A stretch of 64,000 nt of DNA from assembly GCA_017645305.1 (NCBI GenBank), contig JAGCPD010000001.1, positions 1 to 64,000 on the forward strand, read 5' to 3'. Every line of letters begins with the position of its first letter. Positions within the stretch are counted from its first letter, which is position 1. The translations under genes and the position numbers were made by a program. The notes below the pieces were generated by a model. The model made no database searches, was not told the origin of the DNA, and saw only the letters and a list, made by a program, of their open reading frames with translations. This document shows positions 16,925-25,301 of the stretch, piece by piece. The DNA is from Bacteroidaceae bacterium. GTDB lineage: Bacteria; Bacteroidota; Bacteroidia; Bacteroidales; Bacteroidaceae.

Positions 16925-17176
16925 TTACTTTTTTGTACGGGCATAGCGGCTCATGAACTTATCTACACGACCAGCTGTGTCAACCAGCTTGCTCTTACCT
17001 GTATAGAAAGGGTGAGAGGTGTTACTGATTTCCAACTTAATCAAGGGGTAGGTTTCGCCCTCAAATTCAATGGTGTCATTGCTCTTTGCAGTAGAGCGGC
17101 TCAGGAACATATCGCCGTTGCTCATGTCCTTGAACACTACGGGGCGATAGTTTTCGGGATGGATTCCTTCTTTCAT
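16925..17176 (-). CDS. rpmE2: 50S ribosomal protein L31 type B
   Basis: This 83-residue ribosomal protein has '[20 protein letters not shown]', '[20 protein letters not shown]' and '[20 protein letters not shown]'. There are no CxxC zinc-ligand pairs, which defines the type B paralogue; in many bacteria this form replaces the zinc form under zinc limitation. The ATG at 17176 was chosen over an in-frame TTG at 17254 because that codon lies inside the promoter box and the shorter protein matches the family length. Confidence 0.96.
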   Translation of the reverse strand: MKEGIHPENYRPVVFKDMSNGDMFLSRSTAKSNDTIEFEGETYPLIKLEISNTSHPFYTGKSKLVDTAGRVDKFMSRYARTKK

Positions 17177-17251
17177 TTTCTTTCTGTTTTTGTGCTCCCG
17201 AATTTCCTTAAAAGGAAGGTGATAAGGAGCTGTTATTAATGATTTTGCGTG

Positions 17252-17259
17252 CAAAGGTA
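17252..17259 (-). promoter_or_regulatory. -7 box (TACCTTTG) for rpmE2
   Basis: TACCTTTG on the minus strand, 75 bases before the rpmE2 ATG. It fits the TAnnTTTG consensus and gives a leader of about 70 bases. Confidence 0.65.
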
Positions 17260-17338
17260 TGGATTTTTTCTGTTTCCACCAAGTTTTCTGTGAATTATTT
17301 TCTCTTTATGCAGGAATCTTGTTGCTGGCAGAAGAAGC

Positions 17339-17366
17339 AAAAAAAAGGTAGGCCGTTTGGCCTACC
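17339..17366 (-). terminator. terminator after outer-membrane barrel gene
   Basis: On the minus strand GGTAGGCC pairs perfectly with GGCCTACC around AAAC, followed by eight T residues. It is 25 bases past the stop codon of the barrel gene. Confidence 0.88.
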
Positions 17367-17390
17367 CCTTTAGAATGTATTCTTTTTCGT

Positions 17391-17912
17391 TTAGAACATA
17401 TAGGCTAAACCGAAGAAGATGCTGCTGTTGTGAGCACCACCAGGGAATACGTATGTAAGACCATACTCGTATCCAGCGCGAATCTGGAACTTAGAGATTT
17501 CTGTACCAAGAGCAAAACCAATACCCATGTCGAATCTCTTAGCTGCATCAAAGTAGCTGTTCTTACCATAAAGACCAATGCCTACATAAGGACCAGCCTC
17601 ACCAAACATAGAGAAGTTGTCGTTGAAGTTGTAACGATAACCTACGTTGATGGGAATCTCCAAATAACCAACAGCCTGATCCTTCATACCCTTCTGTGCC
17701 AGCATGAAAGCACTTCCCAGATAGAAGTTGTCGTTGAAGTTGTAGTCTGCACGAACACCAGCCTGGAAGCCAACACCAAACTTAGCACCTAAATCGGTAA
17801 CCTTAGATACAGTCATACCAGCTGTAGGACCAAAACGGAACTTCTTAAAGTCCTGAGCATTCATTGTCAATGTTGCGAGTGCAAGAATAGCTACTGCGAA
17901 AAATTTTTTCAT
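17391..17912 (-). CDS. outer-membrane beta-barrel protein (OMP_b-brl type)
   Basis: This 173-residue protein has a signal peptide (MKKFFAVAILALATLTMNAQ). Alternating amphipathic strands follow ('FGVGFQAGVRADYNFNDNFY', 'YLEIPINVGYRYNFNDNFSM', 'FQIRAGYEYGLTYVF') and the chain ends in 'FFGLAYMF', with terminal Phe as expected for BAM-dependent insertion. Small porin-like barrels of this kind are common in Bacteroidales, and their ligand is unknown. It is monocistronic, with its own promoter, a 60-base leader and a strong terminator. A long AT-rich region lies upstream. Confidence 0.87.
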   Translation of the reverse strand: MKKFFAVAILALATLTMNAQDFKKFRFGPTAGMTVSKVTDLGAKFGVGFQAGVRADYNFNDNFYLGSAFMLAQKGMKDQAVGYLEIPINVGYRYNFNDNFSMFGEAGPYVGIGLYGKNSYFDAAKRFDMGIGFALGTEISKFQIRAGYEYGLTYVFPGGAHNSSIFFGLAYMF

Positions 17913-17976
17913 AATAATAAATGTTTTAATTAATAATTATGTTAAAAAAACTCTCTGTTCGTTTTAAATGTTTATG

Positions 17977-17984
17977 CAAAGATA
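17977..17984 (-). promoter_or_regulatory. -7 box (TATCTTTG) with -33 TTTG
   Basis: On the minus strand TATCTTTG is preceded, 20 bases upstream, by TTTG (18005-18008), a good match to the TTTG-N19-21-TAnnTTTG Bacteroidetes promoter. It drives the barrel gene at 17912. Confidence 0.7.
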
Positions 17985-18008
17985 AGTGGTTTTGTAGAAA
18001 CTGCCAAA

Positions 18009-18268
18009 TAAAATTAACTTTTTTTGCACTTTCCAGTAGAAAAATTTATTTTTTGCAAACATTTTTATAGGTTTATACGTGTTTAAGGATAAAATATTGT
18101 GTCACATGTCTTTTGACCGCTTTGCTGCTTTTTCTCATTAATAAAGAAAAAGAATACTTATATATGATAGTTTCTGGTTCTTCTTAAATTATGTTGAAAT
18201 ATTAACAAAGTTCATGAAGAATTATAGTCAAAATCAGTTTTTTTCAATGCTGAAAAAGCCTATTTTGT
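18009..18268. other. AT-rich non-coding region
   Basis: About 260 bases of very AT-rich DNA with T-tracts and A-tracts, between the barrel promoter and the 22-bp array. I see no gene, hairpin with T-run or RNA family in it. It could be curved DNA or hold regulator sites. Confidence 0.5.
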
Positions 18269-18356
18269 AACACTTAAGTGTTTTGTCAAAAACAGTTAAG
18301 TGTTTCTGGAGTAATACTTAACTATTTTGAAAGAAATACTTAAGTGTTCCGAAAAC
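18269..18356. repeat. four-copy array with exact 22-bp period (AAYACTTAAGTGTTTTG)
   Basis: Four consecutive 22-base units start at 18269, 18291, 18313 and 18335. Each begins AACACTTAAGTGTT, AACAGTTAAGTGTT, AATACTTAACTATT or AATACTTAAGTGTT. The first core is a perfect 14-bp palindrome and the others are near-palindromes. The spacing is exactly two helical turns, so all copies face the same side of the helix. That is the layout of a cooperative operator array rather than CRISPR, because the unconserved part is only 5-8 bases. It lies between the terminator of the uptake operon and the barrel promoter, about 260 bases upstream of the latter. Confidence 0.8.
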
Positions 18357-18370
18357 GGGTACTTTCAAAG

Positions 18371-18397
18371 AAAAACCCTCCGTAAAGGAGGGCTTTT
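18371..18397 (-). terminator. terminator of the TonB-receptor operon
   Basis: On the minus strand CCCTCC pairs with GGAGGG around TTTAC, with extra flanking A-T pairs, followed by TTTTTCTTTG. It is 23 bases past the stop codon of the last operon gene. Confidence 0.8.
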
Positions 18398-18419
18398 GAG
18401 AATGTATAACTTACGTTTC

Positions 18420-20303
18420 TTATTTGATTCCAAAGAAGATGATGCGCTTCTCAGAGGTAACGGTAACGGTGCAGTCCGTAGCAACCTCGAATTCGTATTT
18501 GTCATCTTCTGTTACTGTGATGGTGTAGGGTGAGTTGCTTGTTGCACCATCGTTAGGCTGAACGGTAACGGTCTTAATAACTTCTTCACCATTCTTTAAT
18601 ACTACATCGGCTGGCTCTGTGCCCTTCCATGTGATGGCATAGAAGCTATGCTTGCCGGCAGGAACGGTAAGACTGAAATTACCTGGAGCCTTAGAGGTGC
18701 CAATCTTCAGTACTTTACAATCTGCAACACCGTTGATGGTTGCAACGCCATTGTCGTAGAAGTTTGTGCCGCCTGTGTAAGAAAGGTTGATAGCATACTC
18801 AGAGTCATCACCCTGTTGCTCATCGCCTTGGTTGTTATCACCTTCATCGCCACTTTCTGTATTTCCGTTTAAGCTATATACATAAGCAGAACCCTTTCCT
18901 GTGGTTTCTGGTGTGTTTCCCTTATAGTTGACAACTTTCCCATAGACGATAACCTCGTCACCCACTTTAATATCGTCGGGAGAGGTAAATCTTTTGTTGC
19001 CAAGGCCATAAACTTGATAGGCTTGGAATTCTGCATTTTCAAATCCTTCGTCTATCATGATAAAGTTCATGTTTCCATATTGCGAGATGGTGGCTTCTGT
19101 TGTGTTGTTGGATTTAACGATGCCTTTAACATAAACTTCCTTGGGTGAGGTGATGTCTGCTCCCAGTTCTGTCACGTAACTAATTACTGCGGCTACATTG
19201 AAAGGCTTCTCTAAGGTTCCATCGCCTTCGGGGGTGGCAGTCTCTGTGTTTGTGTTATCAGGATCCTTTCCAAAGGTTGTTCCCTCGATACTACCCCACG
19301 AAGTACTCTTCATGCCGGTAATTCCAAAATATGTCTCCAAAGAGCCGTACAGGAGAACTTCCTTCTTCAGGTACTCTGGGTGGATAGAGAGTTCCAAAGC
19401 CTCGCGAATAGCACCAGGTGGAAGCTGAACAGGGAATACGTTAGCTGGGGAAGTCTCATCGGGAGTGTCTGCCAATAGGATTTCTGTTTCTGCAGATGTC
19501 GGCACATCAAATCTTGCTCCTTCTTCTAATTTGGTTCCGTCGATATACCCTACGATGAAACCCTTAACGTAATTGTTGCCATTGCCGGTTTTGGCCTGAG
19601 CAATGGTAAGGGGCTTCTCCTTGGAAGAGGAAGCCGGTGTTTCTTCGCTATTGCCACTATCACCAGTAGTGGGTTTGCCGGCAACGGCCTTAAAGTCTTT
19701 AATCTCGAAGGTGGAAGATTTAGTCTCGTTAGGAGTGGTAAAGTAGAGGGCAATGTTAACCTTCTCCTTGTTAAGGAATTCTGCAGGCAGCATGACGGTA
19801 GTTGTCTCAAGCTCCCAACTAGTGGAGGTGTGGGTAGCCTTCCAGTCGAGTTGTGTCCACTTCTCAGCCACAAAACCATCTGCGGGAGCATACTGTGTAG
19901 AAGCATAAAGCTTAATGTGGTCTGCAAACTGAGCATCGTTGTTAGCATAACCTACACAATACTGGAAACTGATGTAGGCAGTAGTGCTGTCTGTAACGGT
20001 AGAGAAACCGGGTGAGATAAGGTAGCCGTCTGCCATGCGATTGCTCTTGGCATCTGCGCCATCCCACTTCTGGTAACCGGTAGCCTGTGTATAGCTGCTT
20101 CCCTGACTCCAAGGATTGTTGCCAGTTTCAGCGGCCAGCATAGACCAGTCATTGCAGCTGGTACTGGCATAGAATGTGTTAGTGGCTGTTCCCTGCTGAT
20201 TCTCAGAACCGGGAATTTCGTACGGTGCAGGGACGTCCTCGCAACAGGTGAAAGCAAATACGCCTAATGTAGCAAGGAGGATGCTTTTAAAAGTCTTTTT
20301 CAT
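18420..20303 (-). CDS. surface lipoprotein with anchor-J-like and OB-fold domains
   Basis: This 627-residue lipoprotein has a signal ending 'VFAFTCCED' (lipidation at one of the Cys residues). The first part (about 40-210; 'FYASTSCNDWSMLAAETGNN', 'DGYLISPGFSTV') resembles the choice-of-anchor J/carbohydrate-binding jelly roll. Two OB-fold-like domains follow: about 228-345 ('YVKGFIVGYIDG', 'EVLLYGSLETYFGITGMK', DUF6359-like) and about 360-470 ('EVYVKGIVKS', 'DEVIVYGKVVNYKGN'). An acidic Gly/Asp/Gln linker and a small C-terminal beta domain complete it. OB folds commonly bind nucleic acid or sugars. As the last gene of the receptor operon, it is probably the surface capture partner of the TonB-dependent receptor. 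Confidence 0.78.
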   Translation of the reverse strand: MKKTFKSILLATLGVFAFTCCEDVPAPYEIPGSENQQGTATNTFYASTSCNDWSMLAAETGNNPWSQGSSYTQATGYQKWDGADAKSNRMADGYLISPGFSTVTDSTTAYISFQYCVGYANNDAQFADHIKLYASTQYAPADGFVAEKWTQLDWKATHTSTSWELETTTVMLPAEFLNKEKVNIALYFTTPNETKSSTFEIKDFKAVAGKPTTGDSGNSEETPASSSKEKPLTIAQAKTGNGNNYVKGFIVGYIDGTKLEEGARFDVPTSAETEILLADTPDETSPANVFPVQLPPGAIREALELSIHPEYLKKEVLLYGSLETYFGITGMKSTSWGSIEGTTFGKDPDNTNTETATPEGDGTLEKPFNVAAVISYVTELGADITSPKEVYVKGIVKSNNTTEATISQYGNMNFIMIDEGFENAEFQAYQVYGLGNKRFTSPDDIKVGDEVIVYGKVVNYKGNTPETTGKGSAYVYSLNGNTESGDEGDNNQGDEQQGDDSEYAINLSYTGGTNFYDNGVATINGVADCKVLKIGTSKAPGNFSLTVPAGKHSFYAITWKGTEPADVVLKNGEEVIKTVTVQPNDGATSNSPYTITVTEDDKYEFEVATDCTVTVTSEKRIIFFGIK

Positions 20304-20336
20304 TGTTGTATGTTGTTTTTGTTTTTTATTTTCATT

Positions 20337-20399
20337 GACTAAAGTCTAATGTCTAACGTCTAAAGTCTCTTTTCGTTTTGGTTATCGTTATCGTTACTC
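20337..20399. repeat. TAACGTC/TAAAGTC and TTATCG repeat tract
   Basis: GACTAAAGTCTAATGTCTAA is followed by CGTCTAAAGTC, then GGTTATCGTTATCGTTACTC. It sits between two genes of one operon and its last unit includes the stop codon (TAA, minus strand 20394-20396) of the DUF5689 gene. Confidence 0.8.
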
Positions 20400-21245
20400 A
20401 ACAATATCGCTCATGGTACGCATACCCAGCTGCCATCCGCTGTTGTAACGGCTTAGTACGCCATAGAGTGTATATACATGGTCTTTTACGATGGGATAGC
20501 TGGCAAAATCTGCGTATGTGCTGGTACGCAAATCCAGCGTGCCGCCACCCTGAACATTGATGGTGTTGGTAACGCCATTACCTGTATCGGCATCCTCGGG
20601 AGCTGCCAAAACCCAGCGTTCCGTACTCTTGGGGGTTATGCTGCCCTTTACGCGGACAATACATCCAGCCCACTGGTCTTTGCTGAGGTTCTTTACGGCA
20701 TCAAAGTCGAGTGTGTCAATGCGTGACGGATCTGGTGTGCCCAGAAATTTAACACGACTCCAGAAGTCCTGTTGGCTCATACGTCCTATGCGTTCAACGC
20801 CTGATGCGTTCTTGCTGGGATAGCCCAACTGGGCGTTTTGTCCGTATCCGCCAATATAAACACCCTTCAGGCTAAACAGAATCTCTTGTCCTGGCTGAAT
20901 GAAGTTATAAATAGCATTCAGAGTTACACCGATAATAATGAATCCAGGGTTCTGTTTGGTGCCGTCCTGCAGCACAATCTGCTGGGTCAGGTTCCCACCG
21001 TCATCAGTACAGATAACTGTGCCGCGTAACATACTGTCTGTGGTAATCTCTGTAAACTGATTCTGGTTAGTGATAAAGCTGTTGTATTTAGCCTTGAGTT
21101 CCTGAATGGAGATAACGTTGTGCTCCTGGAGCGTCTTGTTCCAGATGGTGTAATTGGTATAAGCATCATCTTCCCAGCCCGTATTCTGGCAGGCAGAAGC
21201 CGCAAAACCCAAAACCAACATGAGCAGTATATAATTTTTTTTCAT
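20394..21245 (-). CDS. DUF5689 domain lipoprotein
   Basis: This 283-residue lipoprotein has a signal ending 'LGFAASACQN' (lipobox ASAC). The body matches DUF5689 as I know it: 'ISIQELKAKYNSF', 'LRGTVICTDDGGNLTQQIVL', 'LFSLKGVYIGGYGQNAQLGY' and a C-terminal OB-like strand set ending 'LYGVLSRYNSGWQLGMRTMS'. The family is a Bacteroidetes surface protein typically encoded beside TonB-dependent receptors. It is the middle gene of a three-gene operon, 38 bases after the receptor. A role in ligand capture for the receptor is inferred. Confidence 0.82.
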   Translation of the reverse strand: MKKNYILLMLVLGFAASACQNTGWEDDAYTNYTIWNKTLQEHNVISIQELKAKYNSFITNQNQFTEITTDSMLRGTVICTDDGGNLTQQIVLQDGTKQNPGFIIIGVTLNAIYNFIQPGQEILFSLKGVYIGGYGQNAQLGYPSKNASGVERIGRMSQQDFWSRVKFLGTPDPSRIDTLDFDAVKNLSKDQWAGCIVRVKGSITPKSTERWVLAAPEDADTGNGVTNTINVQGGGTLDLRTSTYADFASYPIVKDHVYTLYGVLSRYNSGWQLGMRTMSDIVE

Positions 21246-21283
21246 ATCTCTTCTGTATTTATATTATATATAATGTATAGGGA

Positions 21284-23899
21284 TTAGAAGCGGTAGTTAA
21301 TGTTCAGCATAAAATTGAACCCTTGAGCATAGAATCTCTTGTAACTGTTGCGGAAATCGTAAATTCGCTGGTTACCCTGTGTTCCATTCTTATTGGTGCT
21401 GTAATTGCTACGACTCTGTTCATAACCACCTGTACAGATACCTGTATTGTTGAGGATGTTGGTGAGCGTGAGGTTGATGCTCATGGGGTGATGTGCCACG
21501 TATATCTGCTTACCTATGCTGGCATCCAACATGAAGCCGCCTTTACCGGGACTCTGTTCAGGGATGTCGTACACAGTAACCATGTTGCCTGTAGTGGGGT
21601 CTTCAACCTGAGTTGCTACGTTCTCCTTGTAGCGGAGACATGAACTGTAAGAGAGATAGATGCGGTCATAGTAGTTACCTATGAGTGACAGGTACCATCT
21701 TTTTATACGATAGTTAAGTGCAAGGCTATAAACGGACAGGGGGGTACCACTCTCACGCATCCCCTTATTATAGCAAGTGGTTTGATTCTCTGTTCCGTGC
21801 GTGCTGAGCATATATACACAATCTGAGTTGTGGTTGTATTGATTATCGCTCCAAGTTCCCATAGCAGTAATGTCGAAACTGCTGGTGATTTTGAATTTGG
21901 CCCCCAGTTCAACGCCATAATAGCTCTTGCTGACGTCTGTAAGAGATACGTAGGTGAAACTATTAACATCATCAAAATAGAAGTTCTGCCATTCTGTACC
22001 ATCAAAGGTGCGAGAGTAGTAGCCTGTCAAGTTCAACTGCAACCAATTGGTGTTCAGACGGTAGCCAAACTCAGCAGAGGCCAACTTCTCGTTATAAAGA
22101 TTCTTTACAAAGTTGTTGTTCATTTCGGGACTAACAAAGGCTGTGCTGGCAAGTGGGGCACGTGTCTCGAATCCGGCACCAAGGGTAATACCATGACCTT
22201 TTCCCAAATTGAAGGTTGCGCCCAATTTCGCACCGCCATCCAAGAAACGAGCAGTCTGACTTTTGCCGTAAGAGAACTTTACCTCACGTCCGTTCTCATC
22301 AACAAAGTTGGGGCAAATACCGTTGTTCATATAACCGTTACGCCACATCTCTGTACCGCCAATCTTGGCAGAGGCGAAGTAGTGGGCTATGCCCTTGTCC
22401 CAAGAGATAGAGGTCCAAGCCTTGGCATCACGGACGGTAATACTATAGTCAAAGCCGTAGCAGTCACCCTCGCCAAGCAAATGGGGACGGTCATAAAGCT
22501 TGTCATAAAGGTTGTAATAAGTCCGGTCAGCTCCAGGCAGATAGGTGCCGACAGCATAGTTGTTGGTATTTGTCAGATATTTGGCTCCCAACATATCGTC
22601 TATAGTCTGATAATGCATACCCTTGTTGGTACCTAACTGCAATCCAACACGCCACTTTAGGTTTTGAGAGATGCTGTAATCGAAGGTGCTACCCAGGCGT
22701 AGGTTCAGATGATCGTTATGCTTGGCTGTAATGAAGTAAGCGGCATCCTTGCCCAGGGCATTGTTCGTCCGGTTGGCTGCATAGAGACGATCAAAATCAA
22801 TCTGGCGATTAGCCTCGCTGCGTGTCCAGTAGTCATAACTGCTCTGCCATGCATCTACGGAATAGTCCCAGTTTTGAACATTTTCGATATCCCAGACATC
22901 ATACTGGGCACTGGGGAAGTTCTTCCAATAGTCTGGTGCGGGATTCTGTGAATCGTTGTACTGCAGACGTGTGGCACTATACATTACATATTTACCAACA
23001 AGGCTGGTGGTGAGTTTCATCTTGTCATTAATCTTATAGTCCCAAGTCAGCAGGGCTGTTGGCTCAAAGTTATTAACAACACGACTGGAGCGCATCTTGC
23101 CGTTCTGATAGCCCCAGTAGGGATTGTATTGGCGATCGTTAGCTAGCCAATAGGCCTCGTCAGTAGAGGCTCCCTGTTGAGCGCGTTCTGTGGGGTTTCC
23201 CCAAGTGGCAAGGTTCAGAGAATGCTTGTCGTTAAACACTTTCTGCAGACTCAGAAAATAACCCAAGCTATTGTAGAAAGTACCCTTAACGGCAGCGGTC
23301 TGCATGTTAGCCCAGCGATAGCCAACGGTTCCAAAGAAAGCCCATCCCTTGTCTGTGAGGCCTGTTCCGTAAGTATATATACCTCGGAGGGTATAGTTGC
23401 GGTTAGCCCCTGAGAGGGTGACCTTATGTCCGGCAGGCATCATGCTGGCGCGGAAATTGTAATTACTGCTACCACCCAGATTGGCAATGCTGAACGAGTT
23501 GTCTTCGAAAGGACTTGCCGCATCCTGGTTACGCGTAGCATCGTTCATACCTCCTATGGTAGAGAAGTTAAAACGTCCGTTCTCGATGTTGTTAACCATT
23601 ACACCGTTCATATAGACATCGTTGTAGCGGGAGTCGTAGGCACGGAACTTGAATCGTACGGGACTCCACTGGTAGCCGATGTTACTGGTGTAAACATTGT
23701 TGGCAGAACCAACTTGAATTACGTTAATGGTCTGGTCATCATCTTCGCCCAGCTGCGACTCCGACAGGACGAATGAGGAACTTTCTTGATGTAGCTCCTC
23801 CTCCAGACTACTGACAGTAGTGGTGTCGGTATCAGTCTGAGCGTAGCATAAAGGTGTTGCAAATAATGCCAAGACCAAAAGCTGATGCTTCTTACTCAT
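21284..23899 (-). CDS. TonB-dependent outer-membrane receptor
   Basis: This 871-residue protein has a signal peptide ('MSKKHQLLVLALFATPLCYAQ'), a short acidic stretch, a plug-like region ('VYMNGVMVNNIENGRFNFST') and then a long beta-barrel rich in aromatic, Asn and Tyr residues. It ends 'YKRFYAQGFNFMLNINYRF', with C-terminal Phe. It lacks the usual N-terminal CarboxypepD-regulatory extension of SusC proteins. Its partners here are DUF5689 and OB-fold lipoproteins rather than SusD, and a secreted nuclease is divergently encoded, so nucleic acid or nucleotide import is the inference. The ATG at 23899 is preferred over 23926 because the promoter box at 23934 would put the RNA start at about 23927. 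Confidence 0.85.
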   Translation of the reverse strand: MSKKHQLLVLALFATPLCYAQTDTDTTTVSSLEEELHQESSSFVLSESQLGEDDDQTINVIQVGSANNVYTSNIGYQWSPVRFKFRAYDSRYNDVYMNGVMVNNIENGRFNFSTIGGMNDATRNQDAASPFEDNSFSIANLGGSSNYNFRASMMPAGHKVTLSGANRNYTLRGIYTYGTGLTDKGWAFFGTVGYRWANMQTAAVKGTFYNSLGYFLSLQKVFNDKHSLNLATWGNPTERAQQGASTDEAYWLANDRQYNPYWGYQNGKMRSSRVVNNFEPTALLTWDYKINDKMKLTTSLVGKYVMYSATRLQYNDSQNPAPDYWKNFPSAQYDVWDIENVQNWDYSVDAWQSSYDYWTRSEANRQIDFDRLYAANRTNNALGKDAAYFITAKHNDHLNLRLGSTFDYSISQNLKWRVGLQLGTNKGMHYQTIDDMLGAKYLTNTNNYAVGTYLPGADRTYYNLYDKLYDRPHLLGEGDCYGFDYSITVRDAKAWTSISWDKGIAHYFASAKIGGTEMWRNGYMNNGICPNFVDENGREVKFSYGKSQTARFLDGGAKLGATFNLGKGHGITLGAGFETRAPLASTAFVSPEMNNNFVKNLYNEKLASAEFGYRLNTNWLQLNLTGYYSRTFDGTEWQNFYFDDVNSFTYVSLTDVSKSYYGVELGAKFKITSSFDITAMGTWSDNQYNHNSDCVYMLSTHGTENQTTCYNKGMRESGTPLSVYSLALNYRIKRWYLSLIGNYYDRIYLSYSSCLRYKENVATQVEDPTTGNMVTVYDIPEQSPGKGGFMLDASIGKQIYVAHHPMSINLTLTNILNNTGICTGGYEQSRSNYSTNKNGTQGNQRIYDFRNSYKRFYAQGFNFMLNINYRF

Positions 23900-23933
23900 G
23901 ATAATAGTTGTTATTATTTGATACATATTTGTG

Positions 23934-23941
23934 CAAACTTA
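23934..23941 (-). promoter_or_regulatory. -7 box (TAAGTTTG) of receptor operon
   Basis: TAAGTTTG on the minus strand, 34 bases before the chosen ATG at 23899. It forms a divergent promoter pair with the box at 24026. Confidence 0.6.
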
Positions 23942-24025
23942 CAAAAAAATATTCTTCTTTCTGCATGTTAGAATAAAAAAAAGAGAAAAAATGTAAAAAG
24001 TCATATAAGTTATGTAAAAAAGCAT

Positions 24026-24033
24026 TATCTTTG
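24026..24033 (+). promoter_or_regulatory. -7 box (TATCTTTG) of EEP nuclease gene
   Basis: TATCTTTG on the plus strand, 58 bases before the ATG at 24092. With the minus-strand box at 23934 it leaves about 85 bases shared between divergent promoters. Confidence 0.65.
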
Positions 24034-24091
24034 CATAGAATCATTTAGTGTGCATTACTATAGACAACAAACAAATACCATAGAAATAAGA

Positions 24092-25126
24092 ATGAAAAGA
24101 AAAACATTTGCATTGATGTTCGTGATGCTGTCAGTCTCGGTGGCGATTAGAGCTCAGATACAGTGTCATGCTGTATGTTTTTACAATCTGGAGAACCTGT
24201 TTGATACGGTTCATGATTATGGAAAGAATGACTTCGATTTTCTGCCCAACGGATCGTATCACTGGACTAAGAATAAGTATGAGAACAAATTGAAGAATAT
24301 GGCTCAGACCATTTGTGACTTGGGAACCGACAAGGTGCCGTATGGAGCCAGCATCATAGGCGTTTCTGAAATAGAGAACGACAGGGTGATGGAAGACCTG
24401 TGTGCCCAACCCAACATGAAGGCTCGCGGTTATAAGTTCATCCATTTTGAAGGACCCGACAAGCGAGGTGTGGATTGTGCACTCATCTACAATCCCAAGG
24501 CTTTTCAGGTAACCAAAGCTTTCCATAAGCTTTATGTTTATGAAAATGGAGATACGACACATGCTACTCGTCCTTTCCTGTGTGTACAGGGTATCTTGGC
24601 TGGCGATCCACTGACAGTTATCGTTTGCCATTGGCCCAGTAGAGGGGCAGAAGGTATCTTCCGCGAGGCAGGAGGGCGTCAGGTACGTGCCCTTACAGAC
24701 AGCATTCATGCTGCAGACCCCGATATGCGCATCATGGTTATGGGCGATATGAATGATGACCCCGATAACGCCTCTATGGCAAAATGTCTGGGGGCTAAGC
24801 GCAAGATGAAGGATGTGGGCGATGGCGACTTCTACAATCCTTGGTGGGATGTGCTGCGTAAGAATGGACAAGGAACCCTCTCTTATCAGGGAGCTTGGAA
24901 TCTGTTTGACCAGATTGTACTCAGTAAGAATCTGTTGGATGTGAACGATGCAAAGGACTATAGTCATCTGACTCTTTTCAAGTATCAGATATTCAAGCGC
25001 GACTATCTGATTCAGCAGGAAGGCAAGTACAAGGGAACACCCAAGCGTACCACCTCTGGCGGTGTGTGGCTGAATGGATACAGCGACCACTTGCCCACCG
25101 TTACATACCTTGTAAAGAAATTATAA
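24092..25126 (+). CDS. secreted endonuclease/exonuclease/phosphatase family protein
   Basis: This 344-residue protein has a signal peptide (MKRKTFALMF..AIRAQ, about 22 residues) and a complete EEP (DNase I-like) fold. Motifs are 'YNLENLFD' (Asn32), 'GVSEIEND' (catalytic Glu93), 'VIVCHWPSRGAEG', 'MVMGDMNDDPDN' (Asp/Asn pair) and 'GYSDHLPTV' (final Asp-His). It is expected to hydrolyse phosphodiesters in extracellular DNA or RNA with a divalent metal. It is divergent from the TonB receptor operon. The ATG at 24092 was chosen over a GTG at 24050 because that codon is too close to the promoter and the ATG is followed by a clean signal peptide. Confidence 0.88.
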   Translation: MKRKTFALMFVMLSVSVAIRAQIQCHAVCFYNLENLFDTVHDYGKNDFDFLPNGSYHWTKNKYENKLKNMAQTICDLGTDKVPYGASIIGVSEIENDRVMEDLCAQPNMKARGYKFIHFEGPDKRGVDCALIYNPKAFQVTKAFHKLYVYENGDTTHATRPFLCVQGILAGDPLTVIVCHWPSRGAEGIFREAGGRQVRALTDSIHAADPDMRIMVMGDMNDDPDNASMAKCLGAKRKMKDVGDGDFYNPWWDVLRKNGQGTLSYQGAWNLFDQIVLSKNLLDVNDAKDYSHLTLFKYQIFKRDYLIQQEGKYKGTPKRTTSGGVWLNGYSDHLPTVTYLVKKL

Positions 25127-25300
25127 AATAATTGTTCATTATTAATTGTCAATTCTCAATTTTTTTGTACCTTTGCAGCCACAAAGGAAAGAGCGGCCAA
25201 AAGTGATGTAATAACGGTATTGCGTAATAACGAAAAGGTCGCCAAACAAACTAGGATTTAGACAAAAATTGTAAATAGTAAATCGTAAAATTGTAAATGT
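25127..25300. other. repeat-rich fba leader region
   Basis: It holds AATTGTTCATTATTAATTGTC and TCAATTCTCAAT units, the fba promoter, a GTAATAACGG/GTAATAACGA pair, and AATTGTAAATAGTAAATCG followed by AAAATTGTAAATG just before the fba start. I see no gene and no recognisable riboswitch. Confidence 0.55.
25168..25175 (+). promoter_or_regulatory. -7 box (TACCTTTG) for fba
   Basis: TACCTTTG on the plus strand, preceded by a T7 run and TCAATTCTCAAT. It gives a leader of about 120 bases for the aldolase gene. Confidence 0.65.
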
Positions 25301-25301
25301 C

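Noticed and set aside
17177..17254. N-terminal extension of L31 from a TTG at 17254
   Set aside because: It overlaps the TACCTTTG promoter box, and the shorter form matches the family length.
18269..18356. CRISPR array
   Set aside because: The repeat unit is 14-17 bases with only 5-8 variable bases between copies, and there are no cas genes in the window.
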